Of a stretch of DNA of 64,000 bases, positions 8,497-17,919 are shown piece by piece. Position 1 is the stretch's first letter, and each line of letters starts with the position of its first letter. The DNA comes from Planctomycetota bacterium. GTDB lineage: Bacteria; Planctomycetota; UBA8742; UBA2392. The translations under genes were made by a program, and so were the position numbers. The stretch is taken from positions 1,364,001-1,428,000 of the forward strand of contig JADJRK010000001.1 of NCBI GenBank assembly GCA_016712285.1, in the 5' to 3' direction. The notes under the pieces are model-generated. The model searched no databases, was not told where the DNA came from, and worked only from the letters and a program-made list of their open reading frames with translations.

Positions 8497-11457
8497 TCAG
8501 TTCATTAAGGCAGCCAACAACATCGGCCCACCCCTGAAATACTGCGCGAACGTCGAGTGACGAATGCCGTCGTCACCAATCGTAGTCGCCTCAATATTCG
8601 GCTCTTGCGTCGACAGCAGGTTCTGGGCGGCTGTTCGCCAGTTGACCTGGCCGCTTTGCCGGTATGCCGCGCCGTAGCCCGCGCCGATCATCAGGTTGGG
8701 GCCGCCGAAGTCCGTGGTGCCGCCCGGCGTCAGTGCAAACGCGCCGAATTGCGGCGTCGGCAGGTTGCCCAGATACACCTGCGCATTGGTGCCGAGCAGC
8801 CAGTTCATCATGTCCAGCATGAAGACCTGGATGTTCGGTATCTCGAGCGCGTAGGTAGCGTATTCCATGGCCTCGGCCAGATGGCCGATCTTGTAGGCCT
8901 CGAAGTTGCCGCTGCTGTCATCGAAACCGTTGCCGTTGGGGTCGCGCGGGCTGGTGGTCGTCTGGCGCAGGCGCACGGCATTCCAGACATAGGTTGCGAT
9001 TGTGCTCGCGGATGGGTCATTCAGCCCATTGGCCACGAGATATGCGCTGGCGATGTACAGCGCGTTGCTGAGCCACATCGTAGGCGCGGTCATGGTGCTG
9101 TCGACACCGGCGTTGCCCGCGTCAAAGAAGCGCTTCCATGTGCCGCGCAGGTAAGTGAAGCACTCTTTCAGGATGTCGAGGCTGAGCGCGTCGCCCGTGA
9201 GCAGGTAGTGCTCGGCCAGGAATGCGCCCTTGAACACGTCCAGGTGATGCTCGCCCAGGTGGTAGTTCCCCAGGTCATGCTGCTTGTTGTTGGGTGCGTA
9301 GCGTGTCTTGCCCAGTTGGCTGGCCTTTCCGCCGCTGACAGCCGGGTTGCCCGACTCGGTGTAGTCAAAGCGCAGGCCGATGTCGCTGTGCATGACCACG
9401 ACGTCGCGAAAGTGCCTCGCTGACTCGTCGGCAAGCCGGAACATGTTGAGGTTGCCGCTTGCGGCAAACCAGCTAAGGCAGGTGCGGGCGACTTCCCAGT
9501 TGCAGTTTTCCCAGCCGTGGGCAGGCGTGAACGTCTTGCCGTCGCCAAAGTGCCAGAAGCCGTACTCATGGCCGGTCGCCGTGCCGTTGCCGTCATAGCG
9601 GTCCACCAGTATGTCGCCCATATGAGTGATGATCTCGGCCAGATAGCTGCTGACAAACGGCTGCGACGTGCTGGTGTAAGCGGCCACATCGGTCATGGTT
9701 TCGTTGGTGACGCCGATTTCGCCAAAGACCTGCGAAGCTTTGTAGTGGCGGGGGTTGCACACGCCCAGCGGCGGGTCGTTCAGGAAGCTGTGCCGCGAAA
9801 GTCCAATCGCGGCGCTCAGGCTGCCTGAGCGGTCAATGCTGTACAGAAGCTCATGGGTACGCATGCTGCCGGCGAAGACCTGCAACTGGTTGGCAGCCGC
9901 ATCGGGCCACAAACCCACTCGCAGCAATCCATCGCCCTGCACGCGCAGGCTCTTGGGATACATCTGCCAGAAGTCGCGCAGCACGGCTGTCACGCGCAGG
10001 TCGCTGCCGACAATCTGGGCCCAGCCGCTGGCACGGGCGCCCGTGTTGGTGATCTTGCCACTGCACGCAAACGTGATCTGGGTGTCGTCCTGCGTGGCCC
10101 AGGTGTCGAGCAACGGGTCACTGCTGCCGTCGCCGGTGCCTGCGCTGTAGCCAGCAGGTTGCGGGTTGTTGGCGTCGGTTGCGTCGTGGGTGCCGCCGTA
10201 GGTTTGCAGCAACTCGGCGTACTCGGCAGTGGTCATTGCGCCCACGGTCGGGTCATTGCTGCTGCCGCCAAACATGGCAGCAGGATTGGTCGCGTTGAAC
10301 TCGAAAGGCAGGTCAACGTTCATGGCGTCGGCTGTCGCATAAGCGGCAAGCTGCGCCGCAGCTGCCGAGGCGCTGGCAGCCGGGGTACCGTCGCCCTGCA
10401 TGTTCTTGAAGCTGTACTGCACCTTGATGTAAGGCAGGTTGGCCCAGGCCGTAATGCGGCAGATGAAGTCGAGCTTCACGGCATTCAGCGTGTCGCGATG
10501 TTCGCCTTCAATCAGGATGGTGGCGCGAATCGGTCCCGACTGCTCAACCACGACGCGCGTCGGCGTCGACTGGTTCATGACAAACTCGTTCGCTCCTTCA
10601 ATGACGGCGATTCCCTTCAGCGCTGAAGCATCCAGGCACTCGTCGTCTACCACCGAGTCATTGTCGCGGTCGATCTGGATACTTTCGAACAGTCGGAATG
10701 CCGTCTTGCTGACCCGAAAGTTCAGCAACCCGGTATTCACCGTGATGTCTATGGCGCCGTTCACGACGCTCAGGTTGCCGCCGGTGGCAGTGCCTGTGCC
10801 TCCGTTGTTGAGCTGGTAGTCGCCGATGCCCGTCGGCGCTGAGAGGTCCGCGACGAAGTCGGCTTGCACCCAGCGGATGGAGCCATCGTCCCAGCGCGAG
10901 ACAACATTGAACTGCGCGGGCACGTTGACGCCGCCGAGTTGCTCCTGGATTCGAAGCTGGCTCGCGTCGGCGTGAACGGTCTTGGGCAGCGGAATGCCCA
11001 CCGTGACCGGCGCCAGGTTGGCCTGCCAGTTGCCCTGTGTGCGCACTTCGAACTGCACCGGAAGCTGGCCGTACACCGGGCCGCTGACGATGGTCACTGA
11101 GGATTCGTCAAATGAGGTGGGGTCGTTCTGGCTGGTGGCGCGAACGGTAATGGTCGGCGTGCCGGTGACAGTCGCCGGCGCTGAGTACAGCCCCGTGGAA
11201 TTGATCGTTCCCGCGGCGGGGCCACCTGGCACAGACCAGTTGACGCCGCCGGGGTTTGAGCCGCCGCCCTGCACGGTGGCTGTAAACTGCCGCTGGGTGC
11301 CGACCTGCACATACACAGAGACCGGCGACACTGAGACCACAATTGGCGCCGGCGCAGGGTTTCCGCCGCCGGGCGGCACGCCGCCCGCGCCGCAGGACGC
11401 GAGCGCAACTACAGACCCAAGAATCAACAACAGCGTGGCAACGTTGCTCGGTTTCAT
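8497..11457 (-). CDS. Large lipoprotein, PcRGLX/YetA-like (putative polysaccharide lyase or binding protein)
   Basis: About 986 residues from ATG 11457, preceded by GGGGAG at good spacing. The signal is MKPSNVATLLLILGSVVALASC, with lipobox LASC, so the product should be lipidated. A single bacterial Ig-like domain follows (PIVVSVSPVSVYVQVGTQRQF, ending SSVTIV). Then comes LPVQFEVRTQGNWQANLAPVTVGIPLPK and WDDGSIRWVQADF, the pattern of the N-terminal domain of exo-rhamnogalacturonan lyase-like (PcRGLX/YetA) proteins. The long C-terminal half contains many Trp/His/Tyr and reads like an alpha/alpha-barrel glycan enzyme (HGWENCNWEVARTCLSW, YHLGEHHLDVFKGAFLAEHY). The activity is inferred from fold-level resemblance only. 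No sugar transporter or other lyase is adjacent. Confidence 0.7.
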   Translation of the reverse strand: MKPSNVATLLLILGSVVALASCGAGGVPPGGGNPAPAPIVVSVSPVSVYVQVGTQRQFTATVQGGGSNPGGVNWSVPGGPAAGTINSTGLYSAPATVTGTPTITVRATSQNDPTSFDESSVTIVSGPVYGQLPVQFEVRTQGNWQANLAPVTVGIPLPKTVHADASQLRIQEQLGGVNVPAQFNVVSRWDDGSIRWVQADFVADLSAPTGIGDYQLNNGGTGTATGGNLSVVNGAIDITVNTGLLNFRVSKTAFRLFESIQIDRDNDSVVDDECLDASALKGIAVIEGANEFVMNQSTPTRVVVEQSGPIRATILIEGEHRDTLNAVKLDFICRITAWANLPYIKVQYSFKNMQGDGTPAASASAAAAQLAAYATADAMNVDLPFEFNATNPAAMFGGSSNDPTVGAMTTAEYAELLQTYGGTHDATDANNPQPAGYSAGTGDGSSDPLLDTWATQDDTQITFACSGKITNTGARASGWAQIVGSDLRVTAVLRDFWQMYPKSLRVQGDGLLRVGLWPDAAANQLQVFAGSMRTHELLYSIDRSGSLSAAIGLSRHSFLNDPPLGVCNPRHYKASQVFGEIGVTNETMTDVAAYTSTSQPFVSSYLAEIITHMGDILVDRYDGNGTATGHEYGFWHFGDGKTFTPAHGWENCNWEVARTCLSWFAASGNLNMFRLADESARHFRDVVVMHSDIGLRFDYTESGNPAVSGGKASQLGKTRYAPNNKQHDLGNYHLGEHHLDVFKGAFLAEHYLLTGDALSLDILKECFTYLRGTWKRFFDAGNAGVDSTMTAPTMWLSNALYIASAYLVANGLNDPSASTIATYVWNAVRLRQTTTSPRDPNGNGFDDSSGNFEAYKIGHLAEAMEYATYALEIPNIQVFMLDMMNWLLGTNAQVYLGNLPTPQFGAFALTPGGTTDFGGPNLMIGAGYGAAYRQSGQVNWRTAAQNLLSTQEPNIEATTIGDDGIRHSTFAQYFRGGPMLLAALMN

Positions 11458-11633
11458 GTCACTCCCCAACTCAAATGCCGTACTGCGCACGAAGGTGCGC
11501 TGGTTTTCTGGTCCCAAGCCGTCGGGGTACGCGGGCTCCATTCTGACATGTCACGGGCGAGGTTCCAGCCTTGCGCAGAAATGAACAGCCTGTGTGCCTG
11601 ACCCCCATGGGTTGAATAAGTTATCGTCCCGCC

Positions 11634-12794
11634 ATGAACGTTCCCTCCGAGATCCGGCAGTTGCTGGGCAGCGCGGCGATTCACGCCCACGCGAGCCTTG
11701 CTTGCAGTCTCGACGGGCCAATCGGCGAAACCCACCTGGTCGTTGCTGACGGGCAAATGTTTGTCTTCACGCGCGAGTCCATGTTCGGCGGCTTCACGCG
11801 CGTTGCACTGGATGCCGCGCACCCGCCCTACCTTGAACCCGGCGACTTCAACGACACGCTGTATATCGCGCTGGCTGACGGCACAGCCCAGGAACTGAAT
11901 GTATCCACGTTTGAGCGCGACAGTGTCGCAGCGGCCATCGCCAGCGGAGCCGAACTCGCCACAGGCGAACCACCACCGCCTGAAAAGCCTGCCGCAGCTG
12001 TGCCCACGCAAGTGCCGTCACTGCCCGAACCTGAACACCACGAAGGCACTTCGAAAGACCTGACCCACGGCAAGCGCAAGAGTTTCAGCCCACCCGAGCC
12101 GACGCCCAAGCCGCCCGACCCCCTACCATCTACGCCCGCAGAGACGGTCGTCGCGGCAACGGGGCAGGAAGCAGCCGATGAGCAACGCGGCGTGTTCTAC
12201 GGCAACGACGTGGGCTGTGCCGGCTGTCTGCTGCAGCTTGCGGTGTTCTTTGGGGCGATCGGCGCGCTGTGGTTGCTGCACATTCAGGCCATGGCGCAAC
12301 TCGGCAGCATCTTTGACACCGTGTTCGCAGACGATGACGCGACATACGTTGTCACCAAAATCGCGGTGGTGATCTGCGGCATGTGGGCCGGGTTCAAGGG
12401 CGCGGTGTGGCTTGAACGCGTGTTCAAGGCGCGCGACATGACCGGCATGGTGATGATCGGCGGCGACACTGCGAAATTCATCGGGCGGCGACGGGCGTTT
12501 GTCGTGTCGTTTGACCTTCGCCAACCGATCCGGTACAGCGCCGAGGCATTCACCAAGACGCCCCCGAACGATGAAGCCGGCAAGCCGCAAAAGCGCCACT
12601 GGACGGTGCTTGTGCGCCTCGAACAGGGCGAGGAGTCGGCTGCGCTGCGCGTGACGCAACATTGCTTTGAAAGCGAACTGTCATGGTGCGGGCAGCGGCC
12701 CGAAATCGTGACCCGCGAACCTGAACACCGCCATGCCGTTCACGTGCAGGAGCAGACCGCCCGCCGGGCGCTCAGCCGGATGCGAAAGACCTGA
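11634..12794 (+). CDS. Membrane protein of unknown function
   Basis: 386 residues from ATG 11634; no convincing Shine-Dalgarno. Residues 1-100 form a beta-rich domain (THLVVADGQMFVFTRESMFGGFTRVAL) that could be PH-like. A Pro/Glu/Lys-rich linker follows (about 110-175). Then come two membrane segments (GCLLQLAVFFGAIGALWLL and YVVTKIAVVICGMWAGFKGAVWL) and a C-terminal soluble domain. I do not recognise the family. It precedes another unknown two-helix membrane protein on the same strand with a 103-base gap, so the two may be co-transcribed. Confidence 0.7.
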   Translation: MNVPSEIRQLLGSAAIHAHASLACSLDGPIGETHLVVADGQMFVFTRESMFGGFTRVALDAAHPPYLEPGDFNDTLYIALADGTAQELNVSTFERDSVAAAIASGAELATGEPPPPEKPAAAVPTQVPSLPEPEHHEGTSKDLTHGKRKSFSPPEPTPKPPDPLPSTPAETVVAATGQEAADEQRGVFYGNDVGCAGCLLQLAVFFGAIGALWLLHIQAMAQLGSIFDTVFADDDATYVVTKIAVVICGMWAGFKGAVWLERVFKARDMTGMVMIGGDTAKFIGRRRAFVVSFDLRQPIRYSAEAFTKTPPNDEAGKPQKRHWTVLVRLEQGEESAALRVTQHCFESELSWCGQRPEIVTREPEHRHAVHVQEQTARRALSRMRKT

Positions 12795-12897
12795 GCGCAA
12801 CGTGAATCCGTTTGCCATTCGCGGTTCGGCGGGGGAGAATATGCCTGCGTAGGAAACCCCGTCTTCCCCTGTCGCGGCGCCGCGCCGCACTGGTGTT

Positions 12898-13596
12898 ATG
12901 GAACAACATCTTGAGGTTGCCCGGGACTGGGTCAGGTCTTCGGTGCGCCGACGCTGCTGGATCGAGCGCGCTACCGCGCTTGGCATGGTTGGCGTGGCCT
13001 TGCTGTGCTTCGGCTTCTGGTGGGTCTGCATCGTCGGCACACTGACGGGCCTGGCATTCATTGTGTCCATCGCCGGAATCAGGCTGCCCAACCCCATGTA
13101 CGTGGGCATTGGCGTGCTGCTGGTACAGATGGGCCTGTTTCCGTTCGTGCGGCGCGCCCCGCAGCCTACGTGGCGCATCGACCGCACCGCCGACACCGAC
13201 GAGCCGCTGCTGGTTGCGCCCGACCACTCCGGGGCCAACTTGTACTGGTACAACCAGGACCACGACTTCTCGTTCAAGCGCGTTTACCTGGCGTTGTTCT
13301 TCTGCGTGCCCATCGCCTTGGACGAGGCATGGCGGCACTGGCGCCTGAGCATTCACTTCGGCCGCGTTGACCGCGAAGGCCTGTCACGGCTTGCGGCATG
13401 GCTGCTCGAGCGCCAATCGGGGGCACCCCTGACCGAAGTTGAGTTGGCCATCGACATCGACAACTTCGACCGGGTCGTAGAGCAGGCGGCCTCGCTGCCG
13501 GGGTTTCACGTCATCCCGCGCGAGCCGCAACTGATCCGGCTGACCGAAGACGCCGAGGTCGCCATGCTGGTACGACCGCACGAGGTAGCCGCGTGA
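12898..13596 (+). CDS. Two-helix membrane protein of unknown function
   Basis: 232 residues. Two adjacent hydrophobic segments lie near residues 25-75 (LGMVGVALLCFGFWWVCIVGTLTGLAFIV region, then LPNPMYVGIGVLLVQMGLFPFV). A soluble C-terminal part follows, with SFKRVYLALFFCVPIALDEAWRHWRLSIHFGRVDREGLSRLAAWLLE. No catalytic motif and no family recognised. It ends eight bases from the convergent ispG. Confidence 0.65.
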   Translation: MEQHLEVARDWVRSSVRRRCWIERATALGMVGVALLCFGFWWVCIVGTLTGLAFIVSIAGIRLPNPMYVGIGVLLVQMGLFPFVRRAPQPTWRIDRTADTDEPLLVAPDHSGANLYWYNQDHDFSFKRVYLALFFCVPIALDEAWRHWRLSIHFGRVDREGLSRLAAWLLERQSGAPLTEVELAIDIDNFDRVVEQAASLPGFHVIPREPQLIRLTEDAEVAMLVRPHEVAA

Positions 13597-13603
13597 AGGG
13601 CTG

Positions 13604-14719
13604 TCAGGCCGTCGCGGTTTCAGCGTGCTGGGCGCGTTCTTTTTCGAGCTTGTACAGCTCGATCATCAACTCATCGACGAGCTTCTCGTTGGGCACGCGC
13701 CGTAAAATCGTTTCGCCCTTGAACAGGTAGCCCGCGTCTTTCGCGCCTGCTATGCCCAGGTCGGCTTCGGCGGCTTCGCCGGGGCCGTTCACGATGCAGC
13801 CGAGCACGCTGACCACGATGTTGCCCTTGTAGTCTTTCAGCCGCTCCTGCACTTCGCGCGCCAGCGTTTCTACGCCGCCGTCTACTTCGTCGCGGCCGCA
13901 GCTTGGGCAGGCCACGATCTCGACGTTCTTCTTGCGCAGGCGCAAGCCGCTTAGAATCTCGTAGCCCACATCCACTTCATCCAGCGGGTCGCCCGTGATG
14001 CTGACACGAATCGTGTCGCCAATGCCCTCGGCCAGCAGCGTGCCCAGGCCCATGCTCGACTTGACCGTGCTGGCTTGCAGCATGCCGGCTTCTGTCACGC
14101 CCAGGTGCAGGGGCACGTCGGTTCGTTTGGCGAACTGGCGGTTGGTGTAGATGGTGGTCAGCACGTCACTGCTTTTCAGGCTGACCTTGAAGTTGTGAAA
14201 ACCCCACTTGTCGAACTGTTCGCACCACTGGATGGCGGTATCGACCATCAGGTCGGCCATCTCAAGTTCCATGTCGGCTTTCACCTCAAGGCCCTTGCGG
14301 GGCATGATCGAGCCCGAGTTCACGCCAATACGAATGCTGGCGCCCTTGTCTTTGGCCAGCGCGACGATTTTCTGCACAAGTTCGAGCTTGATGTTGCCGG
14401 GGTTGATCCGCACGCAATGTACGCCGGCTTCCAGCGCCTTCAGCGCCAGGCCCGGCGCGAAGTGAATGTCGGCAATGATCGGCACACGCGAGCCCGCAAT
14501 GATTGCGGGCAGCGCCGCCGCGGACTTATCGTCAGGGCAGGCTACGCGTACGATATCAACACCCTTTTCCTGAGCGGCATGAATCGTTGCCAGCGTGCCC
14601 GGCACGTCGTGCGTCTTGGTCTTGGTCATCGTCTGCACAGCCACAAGGTGGTCGCCGCCCACGGGGCGGTTGCCGACCATGCAGGTGCGAGTCTTGCGTC
14701 TAGGTATCTGAAAACCCAC
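13604..14719 (-). CDS. ispG: (E)-4-hydroxy-3-methylbut-2-enyl-diphosphate synthase
   Basis: Sixth enzyme of the MEP pathway: reductive conversion of MEcPP to HMBPP on a [4Fe-4S] cluster. At 371 residues it matches the short bacterial form (E. coli 372), not the plant/Chlamydia-type enzyme with an inserted domain. Family marks are the N-terminal TIM-barrel segment DHLVAVQTMTKTKTHD, CVRINPGNIK, and the cluster cysteines in ACPSCGRDE and GCIVNGPGEA. The start is GTG 14719, with CGGGAG six bases upstream. No other isoprenoid gene is in the window. Confidence 0.97.
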   Translation of the reverse strand: MGFQIPRRKTRTCMVGNRPVGGDHLVAVQTMTKTKTHDVPGTLATIHAAQEKGVDIVRVACPDDKSAAALPAIIAGSRVPIIADIHFAPGLALKALEAGVHCVRINPGNIKLELVQKIVALAKDKGASIRIGVNSGSIMPRKGLEVKADMELEMADLMVDTAIQWCEQFDKWGFHNFKVSLKSSDVLTTIYTNRQFAKRTDVPLHLGVTEAGMLQASTVKSSMGLGTLLAEGIGDTIRVSITGDPLDEVDVGYEILSGLRLRKKNVEIVACPSCGRDEVDGGVETLAREVQERLKDYKGNIVVSVLGCIVNGPGEAAEADLGIAGAKDAGYLFKGETILRRVPNEKLVDELMIELYKLEKERAQHAETATA

Positions 14720-14789
14720 GTGTGCTCCCGTTTCGGTGCAGCAGACTGCGCCGAGTGTACACCACCGGGACCCGCAGAACAGGATGGCG

Positions 14790-16796
14790 CTACAGGTTCA
14801 GCAGGTAACCGATGTAGCCTTCGCGGGCGGCATACAACAGCCCGCCGATGATGGCCAGCACGACAATCAGCACACTCAGCAGCACGATCAGCACCAGCGT
14901 GCCGGGTCCGACCATGCGCTTTTCGGCGCTTTCGAGGCGCGAGCTGATCTGCTGCAACAGCGCCGAAATCTGGACGCTCTCGCTTTCCGGCAGTGGTTCA
15001 GGACCGGCGCTTTCGTCGGCCAGGACGCGCGACGTGCTGTGGCGCGGCGCACTGACGCGATTGGTCGAGCGCGATGGCGGCAGCAACTGGCCCGATTCGC
15101 GGCCATCGCCGCCGTGCTCTGACTGATACTCGCCCTCGATCGGCACGGGCGCCAGGTCAAGTTTGCCGTAGCGCTTGACGGGACCGCGCGGTGGGCTGCG
15201 TAGGAAATTGTCCGGGTCGGACTGCGCCAGTTCCAGGTCGCGCAGCATGGCGTTCATGTCGGCGTAGCGGTCGTCGGGCTTGATCTCCATCATCTTGCCG
15301 ATGATGTAGCTGAGCCACGCCGGGATGTCGCGCTGGATGTGGCTTGGCGGCAGGATCTCCTTGCTACGCTGCTGCTCAAGAATCTCCATCACGTTGCTGC
15401 CCTCAACGTGGCGCTGGCCCGTCAGCAGGTAGTAGAGTGTTGCGCCGAAGCTGTACACGTCGCTGCGCCCGTCCAGCGTCTTGCCGCTCACCTGCTCGGG
15501 GCTCATGTAGTGCGGTGTGCCGACCACCATGCCCGTGCGCGTCATGTGCACCTCGGTCTGGTCACCGAAGATGCGGGCCAGGCCGAAGTCCACGAGCTTC
15601 ATGATGCTGTTACGCTCGCTCCAAAGAATGTTGTCAGGCTTGATGTCGCGGTGAATCACGCCGCTGTCGTGGGCATACTGCAGCGCCGCACCGATCTCGT
15701 TCAGGATGCGGACGCCGAACTCCCAGTTGATGCGGCGGCCCGCGCCGATCTCATGGTCCAGCGGCAGCCCGTCGATGTACTCCATGACGATCGCGCTGCC
15801 GCGTTGAAACTTCATCAGGTCGTAGACCTTGACGATGCCCGGGTGATCCAGCTTTTTCAGCAGGTTCGCTTCATGCTCGACGCGCTGCTCGACCTTCATG
15901 CCCGGTTTCATCTCGGCGCGGATGTCTTTGACTGCAAAGATGCGGCCATGCCTGCGCGGGTCGCGGCACAGATACACCACCGCCATGCCGCCCTTGCCCA
16001 GTTGCAGAATCACGTCAAAGCGCTTGGCAACTTCGGGGCTCGGTGGAATCTCACCTTCTTCAGGCTCGTAGCTTTGAAGGGCGCGCTTTTCCTCTTTTTC
16101 GATCTCGGCCGCCAGCGCAGCCCGTGCAAGCTCTTTGGCCGCCTCGTTGACCGCCGTGAAACCCGACCGGGTGTTGCGCGGCATTGGTGTTTTGTGAACC
16201 GGCATGGTCGCTGTGTTGTCGTCCACGGGTGTCAACGCGACGCCGCTTGCCGGCTCCGGTGCCGGGTAATTCTTCGGCAGGGCAGCCAGGTTCGGCACGC
16301 TTGCGGGCTCAAGCTCAGGTGCGCTTTGCGGGCGGTGCGCCGGCTTCATGTCGTCGCGCGTGCGATAGGCCGACTGGTCCCAGCCCGGGGCACGCACGTT
16401 GGGCAGCTTGCCGGGGTACAGGCTGCCGGCACCCGAGGTCTCGGTGACTGTCTCGTTGCTGGTGGCGTCCTCGACGACTTCCTTGGCCACAACTTCCGTC
16501 GCGGACTCGATGTCGGCCTTCACGACACTGGTGCTCTCCGGCGCGAGCTCGGTGGCTGACTCAGTTGCCACTTCGGTTTCATCCTCGACAGCGCGCAGCC
16601 GTTCGCTGTCGCGCTCTAGGCGGTCGCTGTCGCGTTCCAGGCGCGCGTGCGGGTCGCGGTCTGTGGGCTCGCGTTCAAGCGGCTCGGTGCCCTGGTCGAA
16701 CATGTCCGGGTCGAGTTCAGGGACAATCACCTTCTCGGTGTCGCGCCTGTTGGCTGCGGCAGGAAACTCGTCGGGCGTTGAGGTCTCCGAGGGCAC
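14790..16796 (-). CDS. Ser/Thr protein kinase with C-terminal membrane anchor
   Basis: About 668 residues from GTG 16796, chosen because GGAG lies six bases upstream and a TATACA box precedes it; an upstream ATG at 16898 is in frame but lacks a ribosome site. The N-terminal 250 residues are low-complexity, rich in Glu/Ser/Thr/Arg, with runs such as LERDSDRLERDSERLR. The kinase domain is complete: LGKGGMAVVYLC, FAVKDI, VIHRDIKPDN, VDFGLA, MVVGTPHYMSPEQVSG. A Pro/Ser-rich linker and one C-terminal helix (GTLVLIVLLSVLIVVLAIIGGLL) follow, leaving the kinase cytoplasmic. It is divergent from the PPIase pair at 16933. This is the second Hanks-type kinase of the window; the two differ outside the kinase domain. 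Confidence 0.9.
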   Translation of the reverse strand: MPSETSTPDEFPAAANRRDTEKVIVPELDPDMFDQGTEPLEREPTDRDPHARLERDSDRLERDSERLRAVEDETEVATESATELAPESTSVVKADIESATEVVAKEVVEDATSNETVTETSGAGSLYPGKLPNVRAPGWDQSAYRTRDDMKPAHRPQSAPELEPASVPNLAALPKNYPAPEPASGVALTPVDDNTATMPVHKTPMPRNTRSGFTAVNEAAKELARAALAAEIEKEEKRALQSYEPEEGEIPPSPEVAKRFDVILQLGKGGMAVVYLCRDPRRHGRIFAVKDIRAEMKPGMKVEQRVEHEANLLKKLDHPGIVKVYDLMKFQRGSAIVMEYIDGLPLDHEIGAGRRINWEFGVRILNEIGAALQYAHDSGVIHRDIKPDNILWSERNSIMKLVDFGLARIFGDQTEVHMTRTGMVVGTPHYMSPEQVSGKTLDGRSDVYSFGATLYYLLTGQRHVEGSNVMEILEQQRSKEILPPSHIQRDIPAWLSYIIGKMMEIKPDDRYADMNAMLRDLELAQSDPDNFLRSPPRGPVKRYGKLDLAPVPIEGEYQSEHGGDGRESGQLLPPSRSTNRVSAPRHSTSRVLADESAGPEPLPESESVQISALLQQISSRLESAEKRMVGPGTLVLIVLLSVLIVVLAIIGGLLYAAREGYIGYLLNL

Positions 16797-16932
16797 GTAT
16801 GACTCCGGTGGATGCGCCACACTGTATACCGAAAGTGCGCGCCGGAAAAGTCGCGCCTGAACCCGCATTGCACGGGGCACTTGCGTCGTTAGCATCATGG
16901 GGCGGCCCCGTTCTGCCCCGGGAGACTACAGG

Positions 16933-17910
16933 ATGTACAGACCATGGCTCATTCGTGCGGCAGCGCTTGCGCTGGCGCTGGGTATCGGCATTGCCGTCGG
17001 CTTGGGCGCCGGCGCCCAGGAAGTGCCCGAAAAGGGCGAGCACAAGACGCTCAAGGTCAATGAGGTCATGCGCGTCGGCGACAAAATCATCACCGCCGAG
17101 CAATTGCTGGCCCGCATCTGGGACTACGAAAACATGCTCAAGCCCAACGAGCGTGTGCTGACGCCGTCCCTGACTTACCTGCGCGACACTGCGCTGCTTG
17201 AGCTTGAGGGCAAGCGCATGGCCTTCAGCGTCACGCAGGCCGAAACCAACGCCGAGACCGACAAGCAGCTGGAACGCATCAAGGAAGAACTGCGCATCAA
17301 GACGCGCGGCATGGTGCCCTACGAGAAGTGGCTGCAAGAGCAGAACCTGACCCAGGAACAGTTCGAAAACTACGTGCGCGAACGCGCCCACCTGATTCTC
17401 GAGAAGCGCGTGCTTGTCGGCTACTTCGAGGAAACCACAGACAGCCTTGAGGCCAGCCACATCCTGCACCGCAAAGAGTCCGACGCCAAAGCCACCTACG
17501 ACATGCTCAAGAGCACCGACGCCAGAAAGCTGCGCGAAGTGTTTGAAGACCTGGCGGTCCAGCGCAGCATCGACCCGTCGGCGGGCGTCACCAAGGGCCG
17601 CCTGCCGCGCCTGTACCAGCATGACGGCACACTGGTCAAACCCGCCGAAGACGCCATCTGGGCGCTTAAGAACATGCAGTACAGCGCGCCTGTGCAGTCC
17701 GATTTCGGCTGGCACATCTTTGCCCGCTGGCAGACCTTCACGCCCGAGAAGAAACCCCTGGCCGATATGCGTGAGATGCTGATCAAGGCTGAAGACAAAG
17801 AGAACGACACAGAACGCTTTAATCGCTGGGTACGCTGGGTGTTCAACACGCAGAAGTACCCCATGGAACGCAGACTGCCAGGCTGGGACACGAAGGCCGA
17901 CAAGCCGTAA
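16933..17910 (+). CDS. Secreted parvulin-type peptidyl-prolyl isomerase (SurA-like), copy 1
   Basis: 325 residues from ATG 16933, with GGGAG eight bases upstream, which gives a clean signal peptide (MYRPWLIRAAALALALGIGIAVG...AQ). A SurA-type N-terminal helical chaperone region follows (RVGDKIITAEQLLARIW). A rotamase domain begins near SLEASHILHRKE and ends at QSDFGWHIFARWQ. The Gln/Ser-rich core is weaker than in canonical PpiC, so activity is uncertain. The C-terminus reads RRLPGWDTKADKP, almost the same as in the downstream paralogue. It is probably a periplasmic foldase for outer-membrane or surface proteins, of which this window has several. Confidence 0.85.
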   Translation: MYRPWLIRAAALALALGIGIAVGLGAGAQEVPEKGEHKTLKVNEVMRVGDKIITAEQLLARIWDYENMLKPNERVLTPSLTYLRDTALLELEGKRMAFSVTQAETNAETDKQLERIKEELRIKTRGMVPYEKWLQEQNLTQEQFENYVRERAHLILEKRVLVGYFEETTDSLEASHILHRKESDAKATYDMLKSTDARKLREVFEDLAVQRSIDPSAGVTKGRLPRLYQHDGTLVKPAEDAIWALKNMQYSAPVQSDFGWHIFARWQTFTPEKKPLADMREMLIKAEDKENDTERFNRWVRWVFNTQKYPMERRLPGWDTKADKP

Positions 17911-17919
17911 GGAGACTCG

